From Gp6-AA40 sp963772955 (GTDB lineage: Bacteria; Acidobacteriota; Vicinamibacteria; Vicinamibacterales; UBA2999): DNA of 64,000 nucleotides. The notes below the pieces were generated by a model. That model made no database searches. It saw nothing but the letters and a program-made list of their open reading frames with translations, and was not told where the DNA came from. The DNA lies in contig CAVYZF010000004.1 of NCBI GenBank assembly GCA_963772955.1, positions 434,001 to 498,000 on the forward strand, read 5' to 3'. The translations under genes were made by a program, and so were the position numbers. The number at the start of each line of letters is the position of its first letter. Positions within the stretch are counted from its first letter, which is position 1. Below are positions 8,597-17,154 of the stretch, piece after piece.

Positions 8597-9460
8597 CTAG
8601 TAGCTGAGACCTATACCAATAGAGCCAATCACATACGAACTGTCGCCGAAGACAGCCTCGTTACGATCACCCAGCATCAGGAACTCGACACCTCCATGAA
8701 TGTTCCAGCTGCCGAACTTCGTCGGCGCGCTCGTGAGCGGAACGGTGACGACGCCGGCCACACTCGCGAACCCGAAGGTCTCGTCACCGGTGAGCCCTTC
8801 GTAGTAGTCGCTGAGACTGAGTCCGACCTTCACTGGCACTGTCACGCTCATCTTCGAGAGTGAAAATCCAGGACCGATCCCCAGCTCGAGATACGTACCC
8901 TCGTTGGCGCCGCCATCCGCCTGACCATCGAGCTCCTGGGCGAGCAGCACATACGGCTTGACCGCCGCCGCTCCCAGCAGGCCGCTGTCATCGACGGCCA
9001 CCTTGAACGAGAGCTCCTTCACTGTCCCGAACATCTGATTCGGGCTCGAATACGCCGTATACGTGACGCCGACCGTCGTGCTGCCGAACCCCAATGTTGC
9101 GCCGGCGTAGAAGTCCGACTCGTACCACAGCTTTCCGGTCGGGCCGCTGCTTCCTGCGTCACCGGTGTGGAGACTGTTCCACGTGCCGATGTTCACACCC
9201 ACACTCTTGAGGACCCCATCTCCCGAGTGCAGCGCGAAGCCAAGATCCCCGTAGGGCCACATGACGACGCCGGTGTCGTCCTGAAAGATGCCGCGGAAGA
9301 AATACGCGTTCGCGAAATCGAATCCGCCGGTCAACGTCAGGGCACCGGGATTCGGATCCGTCGAACCCTGGGCCCGCGCCGGCGACGCGGTGGCCGCTGA
9401 CATCAGAACCATCAGCACGCAGACACATGGCCACCCGCCCGCCGACTTGCTCCGCCGCAT
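8597..9460 (-). CDS. TorF-type outer-membrane porin-like protein (copy 1)
   Basis: 287-residue predicted beta-barrel of the TIGR02001/TorF family. The start was set at the ATG at 9460, preceded by GGGAGG; the longer frame overlaps the other porin gene. A signal peptide covers about residues 1-30 and ends at SPARAQ. The mature protein has alternating amphipathic strands, a conserved start (DPNPGALTLTGGFD) and an aromatic C-terminal residue (IGIGLSY), typical of outer-membrane insertion. It is a paralogue of the gene at 9483-10379, with the same opening motif and length. Its place between glnD and amt suggests uptake of a nitrogen compound, which is inference. Confidence 0.8.
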   Translation of the reverse strand: MRRSKSAGGWPCVCVLMVLMSAATASPARAQGSTDPNPGALTLTGGFDFANAYFFRGIFQDDTGVVMWPYGDLGFALHSGDGVLKSVGVNIGTWNSLHTGDAGSSGPTGKLWYESDFYAGATLGFGSTTVGVTYTAYSSPNQMFGTVKELSFKVAVDDSGLLGAAAVKPYVLLAQELDGQADGGANEGTYLELGIGPGFSLSKMSVTVPVKVGLSLSDYYEGLTGDETFGFASVAGVVTVPLTSAPTKFGSWNIHGGVEFLMLGDRNEAVFGDSSYVIGSIGIGLSY

Positions 9461-9482
9461 GCGGCCTCCCGAAGAGGCTCGG

Positions 9483-10379
9483 TCAGTACGAGAACCCGAT
9501 TCCGAAAGAACCGATCCATTGGTTGCTTTCGCCACCATTCAAGAACTCAGTGGTCGTGCCAAGCGCCTGGTATTCTACGCCGCCGTGAATGTTCCACCCG
9601 CCGAAGTTGCTTGTACCACCGAGAGGTGCTGTGACGATCCCGGCGATGCTGAAGAAGCCGAACTTGTTGTCCTGTCCAGCGAGCTCGTAGTAGTCGTTCA
9701 GGCTGAAACCGACTTTGATCGGAAACGCGATGCTGGCCTGGCTGAGTCCGTAGTAGCCGGGAGCAATCCCGATCTCCATGTAGGTTCCAGCATTGTCGCC
9801 ACCATCGGCCTGGCCGGTGGCGATATCGGTGTCAAACTCCTGCGCAAGGACCACGTACGGTTTCAGCGCCGCCCTCCCGAGACGTGCGCTGTCATCGACG
9901 CCGAACTTGAAACTGATCTCCTTGACCGTGGAGAAGCCGTCGTTCGGGCTGGTGTAGGCGGTGTAGGTGGCGCTGAGGGCGACTCCGCCGCCAAAGCCCA
10001 ACGCGAGCGTCGTGTAGAAGTCGGATTCGTACCACAACTTGCCGTTCCGAGGGTTGTCGGCGCCAGTATCGCCGGTGTGCAGGCTGTTCCACGTGCCGAA
10101 GTTGATGCCCAGCCCCTTGAAAGTGCCGTCGCTCGAGTACGCGGCTATCCCCAGGTCCACGGCGGGCCACATCGCGATCCCGGTGTCGTTCTGTCGGATC
10201 CCGCGGAACATGTACTGGTTCAACACATCGAACGTGCCAGTGAGGGTCAAGGCACCCGGATTCGGATCAACTGCGGGCGCATCCTGCGCCCATGCCGGGC
10301 TGCTTGCCAGGATCAAGGTTGTGCACGCCGCTGCTGCCAGCATCCGTGCGTGGCTCCTTACACTAGACATCGAGAGCAT
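9483..10379 (-). CDS. TorF-type outer-membrane porin-like protein (copy 2)
   Basis: 298-residue paralogue of the adjacent gene, so the pair arose by tandem duplication. The signal peptide ends near SSPAWAQ. DPNPGALTLTGTFD, a NQYMFRGIRQNDTG turn and the C-terminal GSFGIGFSY match the sister protein. The ATG at 10379 has GGAGG six bases upstream. The gap to the next porin start is only 22 bases, so the two are co-transcribed. It follows the amt gene after a strong hairpin at 10416-10445, so it may be expressed at a lower or separate level. Substrate unknown. Confidence 0.8.
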   Translation of the reverse strand: MLSMSSVRSHARMLAAAACTTLILASSPAWAQDAPAVDPNPGALTLTGTFDVLNQYMFRGIRQNDTGIAMWPAVDLGIAAYSSDGTFKGLGINFGTWNSLHTGDTGADNPRNGKLWYESDFYTTLALGFGGGVALSATYTAYTSPNDGFSTVKEISFKFGVDDSARLGRAALKPYVVLAQEFDTDIATGQADGGDNAGTYMEIGIAPGYYGLSQASIAFPIKVGFSLNDYYELAGQDNKFGFFSIAGIVTAPLGGTSNFGGWNIHGGVEYQALGTTTEFLNGGESNQWIGSFGIGFSY

Positions 10380-10415
10380 CCATTCCTCCGCGATTCAAAA
10401 CCGTAGGGTTGAGAA

Positions 10416-10445
10416 ACCGGCGGCATCTCCCTCGATGCCGCCGGT
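10416..10445 (-). terminator. Intrinsic-type hairpin after amt
   Basis: A perfect 12-bp stem (ACCGGCGGCATC and its complement, six-base loop) lies 30 bases beyond the amt stop. Read on the minus strand it is followed by TTTCTC. It probably attenuates or ends amt transcription before the porin genes. Confidence 0.6.
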
Positions 10446-10474
10446 CGTACTTCTGAGGCGGTTCACCCCCGCGC

Positions 10475-11752
10475 TCAGGCTTCGTTGCGTACCGGCTTGA
10501 GCGCCGGTTGCGCGGGACCACTGATGGACGATTCGAGCATCGCCGCACCGCTCGCATGCATGTAAGCCTCTTCGCCGTGCGCCGAGATGTCGATCCCTTC
10601 GACCTGTTCCGCCGTCGTCGCCGTCAACGGAATCACCAGACCGATCACCTTGAGCAGCAGGAAGCTCGCCACGCCGCTGTAGACGATGGCGGCGAGGACC
10701 GCCGTGGCCTGAATGAGAAGCTGTCCGGGGTTGCCATAGAGCAGACCGTCGGCAACCGTGTTGATGCTCTTGTCCGCGAACACACCGGTCAGCAGCGCGC
10801 CCACCGTTCCGCCCACGCCATGCGCGGCCAGAACATCGAGCGAGTCGTCGAATGACGTCTTGGCGCGGATCTGAATCGCGAAGTAGCTCGGAATCGCGGC
10901 AATGCCGCCAAGAATCAACGCATTCATTGGGCTGACGAAACCGGCCGCCGGAGTCACCGCGACCAGACCAACGACGATCGCCGTGGCTGCACCAACCGCG
11001 GTGGGCTTGCCACCTCGCACCGCATCGAGCAGCGTCCAGACCACCAGCGTCCCGGCGGGCGCCAGCATCGTCGTCACAAACGCCAGGCCGGCAATCGGAC
11101 TCGCCGCCAGCGCGCTGCCGGAGTTGAAACCGAACCAGCCAAACCACAGCAGGCCAGAGCCGAGGAGCACGAACGGCACGTTGTGCGGCACGATGGAGGT
11201 CTGACCATAGCCGTGACGCTTTCCGACAGCGAGCACGGCGGCAAACGCAGCGACAGCGGCGTTGACGTGCACGACGGTGCCACCCGCAAAGTCAAGGGCG
11301 CCCATCTTGGCGAGCCAGCCGCCACCCCACACCCAGTGCGCAATCGGGCTGTAGACCACGATCGCCCACAGCGAGATGAACACGACATACGCGGAAAAGC
11401 GCATGCGCTCGACGATGGCGCCAGAGATCAGCGCCGCGGTGATGATCGCGAACGTGCCCTGGAAGGCCATGAACAGCATGTGTGGAATCGTGCCCTTGGC
11501 CTCGAGGCCGACGCCGTTCAGGAAGGCGTTCGACAAGTCGCCGAGCCAGTCGTTGCCGGTGGTGAACGCCAGCGAGTAACCGAGCACCGCCCAGAGCACT
11601 CCCACAAATCCGAGCGAGATGAAACTCATCATCATGGTGTTGAGCGCATTCTTCGAGCGCACCAGCCCGCCGTAGAAGAATGCGAGTGCTGGGGTCATCA
11701 ACAACACGAGCGCCGTGGACATCAGCATCCAGGCGGTATCAGCTTGGTTCAT
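10475..11752 (-). CDS. amt: Ammonium transporter (Amt family)
   Basis: 425-residue ammonium channel with about eleven hydrophobic helices. The Amt signature DFAGGTVVH is present; its His and the later LAAHGVGGTVGALLTG His form the pore His pair. The cytoplasmic C-terminal tail (GEEAYMHASGAAM) is the part that usually contacts P-II. A GAGGTG ribosome-binding site precedes the ATG. glnD and glnB lie downstream on the same strand, the usual arrangement in which unmodified P-II blocks the channel when nitrogen is plentiful. No clear sigma54 promoter (GG-N10-GC spacing) was found upstream. Confidence 0.94.
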   Translation of the reverse strand: MNQADTAWMLMSTALVLLMTPALAFFYGGLVRSKNALNTMMMSFISLGFVGVLWAVLGYSLAFTTGNDWLGDLSNAFLNGVGLEAKGTIPHMLFMAFQGTFAIITAALISGAIVERMRFSAYVVFISLWAIVVYSPIAHWVWGGGWLAKMGALDFAGGTVVHVNAAVAAFAAVLAVGKRHGYGQTSIVPHNVPFVLLGSGLLWFGWFGFNSGSALAASPIAGLAFVTTMLAPAGTLVVWTLLDAVRGGKPTAVGAATAIVVGLVAVTPAAGFVSPMNALILGGIAAIPSYFAIQIRAKTSFDDSLDVLAAHGVGGTVGALLTGVFADKSINTVADGLLYGNPGQLLIQATAVLAAIVYSGVASFLLLKVIGLVIPLTATTAEQVEGIDISAHGEEAYMHASGAAMLESSISGPAQPALKPVRNEA

Positions 11753-12358
11753 TCGTCACCTCTGTTCGCGATGCGCCCAACTCCGCGCGGGGCGTCATCG
11801 GCCGAGGGAGCAAAAGAGACGCCAGACTGAAGCATTCGCGGCGGGACGCGATCGTGACGAAATCGGCCTAGATCCGGGCGATCCAGACGATCGTGGTGCT
11901 TTTTCGAATAGAACATAGTTGTTGCCTGCATTTGGATCTTGGACATTAGTGTAGGAATACGAATGATCGACGGAACTCACACCTGCCGCAGGACCTGCTG
12001 CAGCACGGGTCCGCGATCCGGCGATTGGACACGCTGAGGCGGCCGGGCGCGGGACTGCGACGCGGCGGTTGGCTGGCCCTTCATCATTTGATACAAAGTT
12101 GTCCAACAACTATTTACTTACAACATAACTGTAGATATTTTTGAAATCGGCCGAACGCCCGTACCACGCAGCTGGCGTCCCTCGCGCCGTCTTGCGACGT
12201 GTAACAAGCGTGGCTATGATCCGTGTCCCGCCTTTGGCGGGCACATCCGGCCCGGCTGTGGTTACTCCCGCCCGGGCGACTCACGCCCGCCTCCGCCGAG
12301 GCTTCGGCGGGCAAGCCGCTTCGCGTGTCTGGTCCGCGACGCAGGAGGGATACCCGGT
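11753..12358. other. 606-bp divergent intergenic region
   Basis: Lies between the divergent amt and EF-G-like genes and should hold both promoters. An AT-richer stretch near 11885-12145 is the likely promoter zone, but no convincing -35/-10 or sigma54 pair was found. The right third is very GC-rich and holds the hairpin at 12293-12310. No coding potential was recognised. Confidence 0.5.
12293..12310. repeat. GC-rich REP-like hairpin
   Basis: CCGCCGA and TCGGCGG form a 7-bp stem with a GGCT loop, embedded in repeated GCGGGC/GCCCGC words. It lies 49 bases upstream of the EF-G-like start and resembles dispersed extragenic palindromes. Confidence 0.45.
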
Positions 12359-14449
12359 ATGAAGGTCTACGACGCCACCAGCCTCCGGAATGTCGCCATC
12401 GTCGGCCACGGAGGCAGCGGCAAGACACAGCTGGTCTCCACCATGCTGTTCGTCGCGGGCGCGGTCAACCGCATCGGCCGCGTCGACGATGGGACGACCG
12501 TTACCGACTTCGACGAAGAAGAAATCGCCCGCAAGCACACCCTCTCCTCCAGCCTCGCCTACGCCGAGTGGCAGAAAGCCAAAATCAACATCATCGATAC
12601 GCCGGGATTTGCGAACTTCCTGACCGACGCGCGCGCCGCGCTCCGCGTGGTCGAAGCGGCAGTGGTCGTCGTCGATGGCGTCGCCGGTGTCGAAGTCCAG
12701 ACCGAGAAGCTGTGGGCCGAGGCCGCGGCGCTCGGATTGCCCCGGATCGTCGTCGTCAACCGCCTCGATCGCGACCGCGCCAGCGTGGAGCGCGCCCTCG
12801 AGTCGCTGCACCGTGACTGCGCCCGCGAGATCGTCCCGATTCAACTGCCGCTCGGAGAGGAAAAGAACTTCACTGGCGTCGTGGACCTGGTGCGGATGAA
12901 AGCGCAGATGTTCGGCGGCGACGGCAAGATGACGGAAGGCGAGATCCCGAGCTCGCTGGCCGACGCGGCGAAGCACGCCCGCGAGCAGCTCATTGAGATG
13001 GTCGCCGAAGTCGATGAACAACTCATGGAGACCTTCTTCGCGGAAGGCACCCTCACGCAGGAGCAACTGCTGTCCGGGCTGCGAACGGCGACGATGGCCG
13101 GAAAGATCTATCCGCTGCTCTGCACGTCGGGTCAGCACGCGACCGGGATCCAGCCGTTGCTCGACGCGATCGTCAGCTACGCACCCTCGCCGGCCGAACG
13201 CGACTTTCGCGTGACCGATCGTCAGGGCGCCGAGTCCACGGTGACGGCATCGGATGCTGCCCCGTATGCCGCCTTCGTGTGGAAGACCATCGCCGACCCA
13301 TTTGCCGGACGCATCACCATGCTCCGCGTGGTGTCGGGCAGCCTGAAGTCGGATGCGACGGTCTTCAACTCGACGCGCGATTCGTCCGAGCGACTGGGAC
13401 ACCTGCTCGCCTTGCAGGGGAAGACGCAGACGCACGTGCCGGAGCTCAAGGCGGGCGACCTCGGTGCGGTCGCAAAGTTGAAGGACACGCATACGAGCGA
13501 TGTCATCGCCGACAAGTCGACCAACATCAAGGTCCCGGCGATCACCTTCCCCGAGCCCGTGCTCGCCTATGCAATCGAGCCGAAAAGCCGCGGTGACGAA
13601 GACAAGATCAGCAGCGCCATGCATCGCCTCGAGGAAGAGGACCCGTCCATCAAGTACGCGCGCGATCCCCAGACCACCGAGCTCCTGCTCGCCGGCCAGG
13701 GCCAGCTCCATATCGAAGTCACGGTCGCCAAGTTGAAACGAAGGTTCGGCGTCGAAGTCATCCTGAAACCGCCACGGATTCCCTACCGCGAGACGATTAC
13801 CGCGTCCACCGAGGCGCACGGGCGACACAAGAAACAGACCGGCGGGCACGGTCAGTTCGGCGATTGCAAGATCAGAGTCGAACCGCTGCCGCGTGGCAGT
13901 GACTTTCAGTTCGAGGACGACATCTTCGGCGGCTCCATTCCCCGCCAGTACGTACCAGCGGTCGAGAAGGGCATCCAGGAGTCGCGCCTGCGCGGCTACC
14001 TTGCCGGTTACCCCATGGTCGATTTCAAGGCCACGGTGTTCGACGGCTCGTATCACGCGGTCGACTCCAACGAGCTGTCATTCAAGATGGCGGGTTCACT
14101 CGCATTCAAGGATGCGATGTCGCGCGCCAAGCCGACCATCCTCGAGCCGGTGATGAAAGTCGAGGTCTATACACCGAGCGACTTCGCCGGCGATCTGATG
14201 GGCGATCTGAACAGCCGGAGGGGACGTATCGCCGGCATGGACACGCGTGGAACGATGACGGTCATTCGCGCGCAAGTGCCGATGGCGGAGATGCTGACCT
14301 ACGAGCAGCACCTCACGTCAGCGACGGGCGGGCGCGGGTCGTACCACATGGAGTACTCGCACTACGAGGAAGTGCCGCACACCTTCCAGGCGAAGATTAT
14401 TGCGGCGGCGAAGGCCGAGCGCGGGCAGGTTGTGGCCGAGGAAGTCTGA
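12359..14449 (+). CDS. EF-G-like translational GTPase (EF-G paralogue)
   Basis: 696-residue protein with EF-G domain order: GTPase domain, beta-barrel II, then domains III-V. G1 is GHGGSGKT (16-23). The G3 motif reads DTPGF (80-84), replacing the catalytic His of DTPGH with Phe, and G4 reads NRLDRD rather than NKMDR. These changes mark the EF-G-like/FusA2 group, distinct from the canonical fusA at 31853-33961. A role in stress translation or ribosome rescue is possible but not shown by sequence. AGGAGG lies about ten bases upstream of the ATG. It is alone on the plus strand and convergent with rplQ. Confidence 0.87.
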   Translation: MKVYDATSLRNVAIVGHGGSGKTQLVSTMLFVAGAVNRIGRVDDGTTVTDFDEEEIARKHTLSSSLAYAEWQKAKINIIDTPGFANFLTDARAALRVVEAAVVVVDGVAGVEVQTEKLWAEAAALGLPRIVVVNRLDRDRASVERALESLHRDCAREIVPIQLPLGEEKNFTGVVDLVRMKAQMFGGDGKMTEGEIPSSLADAAKHAREQLIEMVAEVDEQLMETFFAEGTLTQEQLLSGLRTATMAGKIYPLLCTSGQHATGIQPLLDAIVSYAPSPAERDFRVTDRQGAESTVTASDAAPYAAFVWKTIADPFAGRITMLRVVSGSLKSDATVFNSTRDSSERLGHLLALQGKTQTHVPELKAGDLGAVAKLKDTHTSDVIADKSTNIKVPAITFPEPVLAYAIEPKSRGDEDKISSAMHRLEEEDPSIKYARDPQTTELLLAGQGQLHIEVTVAKLKRRFGVEVILKPPRIPYRETITASTEAHGRHKKQTGGHGQFGDCKIRVEPLPRGSDFQFEDDIFGGSIPRQYVPAVEKGIQESRLRGYLAGYPMVDFKATVFDGSYHAVDSNELSFKMAGSLAFKDAMSRAKPTILEPVMKVEVYTPSDFAGDLMGDLNSRRGRIAGMDTRGTMTVIRAQVPMAEMLTYEQHLTSATGGRGSYHMEYSHYEEVPHTFQAKIIAAAKAERGQVVAEEV

Positions 14450-14501
14450 GTCAGCCCGCAACTTCCAAGGGGCCAACGCCCAAACGCACGCCATAAATAC
14501 A

Positions 14502-14533
14502 AAGACCCGGCCGACGATAGTCGCCCGGGTCTT
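14502..14533. terminator. Bidirectional intrinsic terminator
   Basis: AAGACCCGG pairs with CCGGGTCTT (9 bp), followed inward by one mismatch and CGAC/GTCG around a GATA tetraloop. On the plus strand CTTCTT follows; on the minus strand TTTGTATTTATGG follows. It separates the EF-G-like gene from the convergent end of the ribosomal superoperon. Confidence 0.75.
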
Positions 14534-14536
14534 CTT

Positions 14537-14571
14537 CTTGGGTTGGTAGTTGGGAATTGGGAGTGTTGACT
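14537..14571. repeat. Heptad array after rplQ
   Basis: Five degenerate 7-base units of the TTGGGAA/TTGGGAG type run up to and into the rplQ stop codon (14570-14572). It directly follows the bidirectional terminator. Confidence 0.6.
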
Positions 14572-15157
14572 AGGAGCCGCCGGCTTTCCTCGGCGTCGTG
14601 CTCTTCTGCGCCTTGCCGCGCGTCTGACCACCGGCTTGCGCCTTGTGCCCGCCCTCGCCCTTGCCGCCACGTATACGCTGCGCGGCGCGCTTGATGCGCT
14701 CGCCAACGCCCTTCGCCTTCTTCGGCGCTTCCTCTCCGCCCTCTTCCTTCTCGACCTTCGCAGCGGGGTTGTACTCGCTGCCGACGAGCTCGATGTGAGC
14801 GACTTCCGCGGAATCGCCGCGGCGATATCCCACGCGCAGAATCCGCGTGTAGCCACCCGGTCGCTCCGCGAATCGCGGTGCGAGCGTCTCGAACAGCTTG
14901 CTCACCACCTCGTTGTCCGGCAGTTCCGCCTGGACCATGCGACGCGCGTGCAGCGTTTTGCCGGCGGCGTCTCCAGCAGCGACACCGCGGCGCGCGATGG
15001 TGATCAAACGCTCCACGAACGGCCGCAGCTCCTTGGCCTTCGGCATCGTGGTCTCGATCTTCTCGTGGCGCAGCAGCGCGATGGCCTGGTTGCGCAGCAA
15101 GGCGAGCCGATGCTCGGTGACGCGGCCAAGCTTTCTGTGTGCGACGTTATGTCTCAT
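14570..15157 (-). CDS. rplQ: 50S ribosomal protein L17 with basic C-terminal extension
   Basis: 195 residues; the first 120 or so are a normal L17 (MRHNVAHRKLGRVTEHR, then KAKELRPFVERLI and a YTRILRVGYRRGD-type strand). A further 70 or so residues rich in Lys, Gly, Glu and Ala form a low-complexity tail that most bacteria lack. L17 binds 23S rRNA near the exit side of the large subunit. It is the last gene of the alpha operon, downstream of rpoA, and is followed by a terminator. The tail is probably disordered and RNA-binding; its function is not known. Confidence 0.95.
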   Translation of the reverse strand: MRHNVAHRKLGRVTEHRLALLRNQAIALLRHEKIETTMPKAKELRPFVERLITIARRGVAAGDAAGKTLHARRMVQAELPDNEVVSKLFETLAPRFAERPGGYTRILRVGYRRGDSAEVAHIELVGSEYNPAAKVEKEEGGEEAPKKAKGVGERIKRAAQRIRGGKGEGGHKAQAGGQTRGKAQKSTTPRKAGGS

Positions 15158-15174
15158 ATCTGATTCCTGTCGTC

Positions 15175-15244
15175 CCCAGTCCTCCGTCTCCGGTCCCCAG
15201 TCCTGACAAAGACCGAGGACCGAAGACGGTGGACCGAGGACCTA
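15175..15244. repeat. Heptad inverted-repeat array between rpoA and rplQ
   Basis: Ten consecutive 7-base units: four of CCCAGTC/TCCGGTC type, one spacer unit, then five of GGACCGA type, which are their complement. The last unit contains the rpoA stop codon (15242-15244). The whole can fold as one hairpin in the rpoA-rplQ mRNA. Confidence 0.8.
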
Positions 15245-16225
15245 GTCTTGATGCGCCTGCGCGGGCTGATCGAGCCGCATGCCCAGGCTCAGGCCCATCG
15301 TGTGCAGGATCTCCTTGATCTCGTTGAGCGACTTGCGGCCGAAGTTCTTCGTCTTCAGCATCTCCGCCTCGGTCTTCTGCACGAGCTCGCGGATGGTCCT
15401 GATGTTCGCGTTCTTCAGGCAGTTGTACGAGCGCACGGAGAGCTCGAGCTCCTCGACGCTCTTGTCGAGATTCTCGTTGAGCGCACCGGCGCGCGTCGGT
15501 TCGGCCTGCGTGTCCGGAGACTCACCCGCGTCATCGAGGTTGATGAAGATGTTGAGGTGATCGCGAATGAGCTTGGCGGCGAGCGACACCGACTCCTGCG
15601 CCGTCACTGACCCGTTCGTCCACACATCGATCGTCAGCTTGTCGTAGTCGGTGGTTTGTCCGAGTCGAGCAGCCTCAACCAGGTAGTTCACCTTCTTGAC
15701 CGGCGAGTGGACCGAGTCCACCGGGATCCAGCCGATGCCGAGATCTTCGTCGAAGTTCTTGTCCGCCGCGACGTATCCGCGGCCGCGCTTCATCCGCAGC
15801 TCCATGTGGAGCTTACCGCCCTCGGATATCGTGGCGATGTGCGCCTCAGGCTCGAGGATCTCGACGTCCTGATCGACCTCGATGTCCTTCGCGCGTACGA
15901 TGCCCGGCTTCTCGACACGCAGGTACAACGTCTTGGTGTAGTCGACGTGCAGCTTGAGCGGGATCTGCTTCAGGTTGAGGATGATGTCGGTGGCGTCCTC
16001 GACTACGCCGGGAATCGGCGAGAACTCGTGCAGCACACCGTCGATCTTGACCGCGGTGATGGCCGCACCTTCAATCGAGGAAAGCAGCACGCGACGCAGC
16101 GCGTTGCCAATCGTGGTGCCGAACCCGCGCTCGAACGGCTGGGCGTAGAACCGGCCAAACCGATCGGTGAGAGTCTCTCGCTCGAACTCGAGACGCTTCG
16201 GACGCTGAAAACCTTTCCAGAGCAT
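15242..16225 (-). CDS. rpoA: DNA-directed RNA polymerase subunit alpha
   Basis: 327-residue alpha subunit, standard length. The N-terminal dimerisation domain (GRFYAQPFERGFGTTIGNAL) is followed by an acidic, Ala-rich linker and the C-terminal domain (about 250-315, VEELELSVRSYNCLKNANI, then KTKNFGRKSLNEIKEIL), which binds UP elements and activators. Its position between rpsD and rplQ is the canonical alpha operon order. Long spacers carrying hairpins flank it on both sides, unlike the tight packing of the spc operon upstream. Confidence 0.97.
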   Translation of the reverse strand: MLWKGFQRPKRLEFERETLTDRFGRFYAQPFERGFGTTIGNALRRVLLSSIEGAAITAVKIDGVLHEFSPIPGVVEDATDIILNLKQIPLKLHVDYTKTLYLRVEKPGIVRAKDIEVDQDVEILEPEAHIATISEGGKLHMELRMKRGRGYVAADKNFDEDLGIGWIPVDSVHSPVKKVNYLVEAARLGQTTDYDKLTIDVWTNGSVTAQESVSLAAKLIRDHLNIFINLDDAGESPDTQAEPTRAGALNENLDKSVEELELSVRSYNCLKNANIRTIRELVQKTEAEMLKTKNFGRKSLNEIKEILHTMGLSLGMRLDQPAQAHQD

Positions 16226-16264
16226 GGGATGTCCTTTCGCCTATGGGCCGGCAGCCCCGGCCTC

Positions 16265-16307
16265 CAGACCTGCGTGTTACGTCCGCCGGCCTCCCGCTGC
16301 AGGTCTG
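16265..16307. repeat. Hairpin in rpsD-rpoA spacer
   Basis: CAGACCTGC (16265-16273) and GCAGGTCTG (16299-16307) make a perfect 9-bp stem. Just beside it GGCCGG/CCGGCC forms a small second hairpin. Both lie in the mRNA leader of rpoA. Confidence 0.5.
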
Positions 16308-16337
16308 TGAGCTGCGGGCCGACGGCTTGCGAACCTG

Positions 16338-16425
16338 TTGGTGGTGTGTGGTTGGTGGTTCGTGGAAGAACCTCCGCGACCTCAACCACTCACTACCAAC
16401 CACTGACCACTAACCACCTACTACT
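16338..16425. repeat. Heptad inverted-repeat array between rpsD and rpoA
   Basis: Left arm has four 7-base units (TTGGTGG, TGTGTGG, TTGGTGG, TTCGTGG). After an 18-base loop the right arm has six units of AACCACT/GACCACT type. The rpsD stop (16421-16423) lies inside the final unit. Confidence 0.8.
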
Positions 16426-17050
16426 TGCTATACAACTCGACGATCAGCTGCTCCTGCACGGGCAGATTGATCTGCTCGCGCGTCGGCACCGATCCAATCT
16501 TTGCTGACAGCGCGGCCGCATCGAACTGCAGCCACTCCGGCACGCCGCGCCCCTTGACCTCCTCGAGTGCGTGCAGAATCGCCGGCGCCTTCTGACTGCT
16601 CTGCCGCACCGCGACGACGTCGCCCGGCTTGACCGAGAACGACGGGATGTCCACCTTCTTGCCGTTCACGATGAAGTGCCCGTGGCGCACGAGCTGGCGC
16701 GCCTGCGGACGCGAGGTGGCAAAGCCAAGGCGATACGCCACGTTATCGAGACGACGCTCGAGCAACTGGAGCAGCGTCTCGCCCGTGATGCCGCGAGTCC
16801 GCTCCGCTTGCTCGAAGTAGCGGCGGAACTGGTCCTCGAGCACTCCGTAGATGCGCTTCACCTTCTGCTTCTCGCGCAACTGCACGCCGTAGCCGGCGAG
16901 CTTCGACTTCCGAGTCTTGCCGTGCTGACCGGGCGCAAAGTTGCGCTTCTCGATCGCGCACTTCTCGGTGTAGCAGCGTTCGCCCTTGAGGAACAGCTTC
17001 ATGCCCTCGCGGCGGCACAGACGGCAAACAGGTCCGATGTAACGAGCCAT
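16421..17050 (-). CDS. rpsD: 30S ribosomal protein S4
   Basis: 209-residue S4, one of the first proteins to bind 16S rRNA. The N-terminus holds four Cys in a zinc-binding pattern (CRLC near residue 9 and CYTEKC near 26), so this is the zinc form. The S4 RNA-binding domain follows (LERRLDNVAYRLGFA then RQLVRHGHFIVNGKKV). In many bacteria S4 represses the alpha operon by binding its mRNA; no matching pseudoknot was identified here. It lies between rpsK and rpoA, with unusual repeat-filled spacers on both sides. Confidence 0.97.
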   Translation of the reverse strand: MARYIGPVCRLCRREGMKLFLKGERCYTEKCAIEKRNFAPGQHGKTRKSKLAGYGVQLREKQKVKRIYGVLEDQFRRYFEQAERTRGITGETLLQLLERRLDNVAYRLGFATSRPQARQLVRHGHFIVNGKKVDIPSFSVKPGDVVAVRQSSQKAPAILHALEEVKGRGVPEWLQFDAAALSAKIGSVPTREQINLPVQEQLIVELYSK

Positions 17051-17069
17051 TCGTACTCCCTACTTAGTA

Positions 17070-17143
17070 ATGCAAGATGCAAAATTCAAACTGCAAAATG
17101 GAATGCAAAGTCAGTACTTGCCTTTTGCATTTTGCCTTTTGCA
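17070..17143. repeat. Heptad inverted-repeat array between rpsK and rpsD
   Basis: Left arm: ATGCAAG, ATGCAAA, ATTCAAA, CTGCAAA and, after five bases, ATGCAAA. Right arm: TTTTGCA, TTTTGCC, TTTTGCA, their complement. It fills the spacer between the rpsK stop and the rpsD start and is strikingly AT-rich for this GC-rich operon. Confidence 0.8.
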
Positions 17144-17154
17144 TTACACCTCTC

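Noticed and set aside
11753..12130. Sigma54 promoter for amt
   Set aside because: No GG-N10-GC pair with acceptable flanks was found on the minus strand.
12281..14056. 591-codon open frame on the minus strand
   Set aside because: Lies opposite the well-conserved EF-G-like gene; no recognisable domain. High GC makes long antisense frames common.
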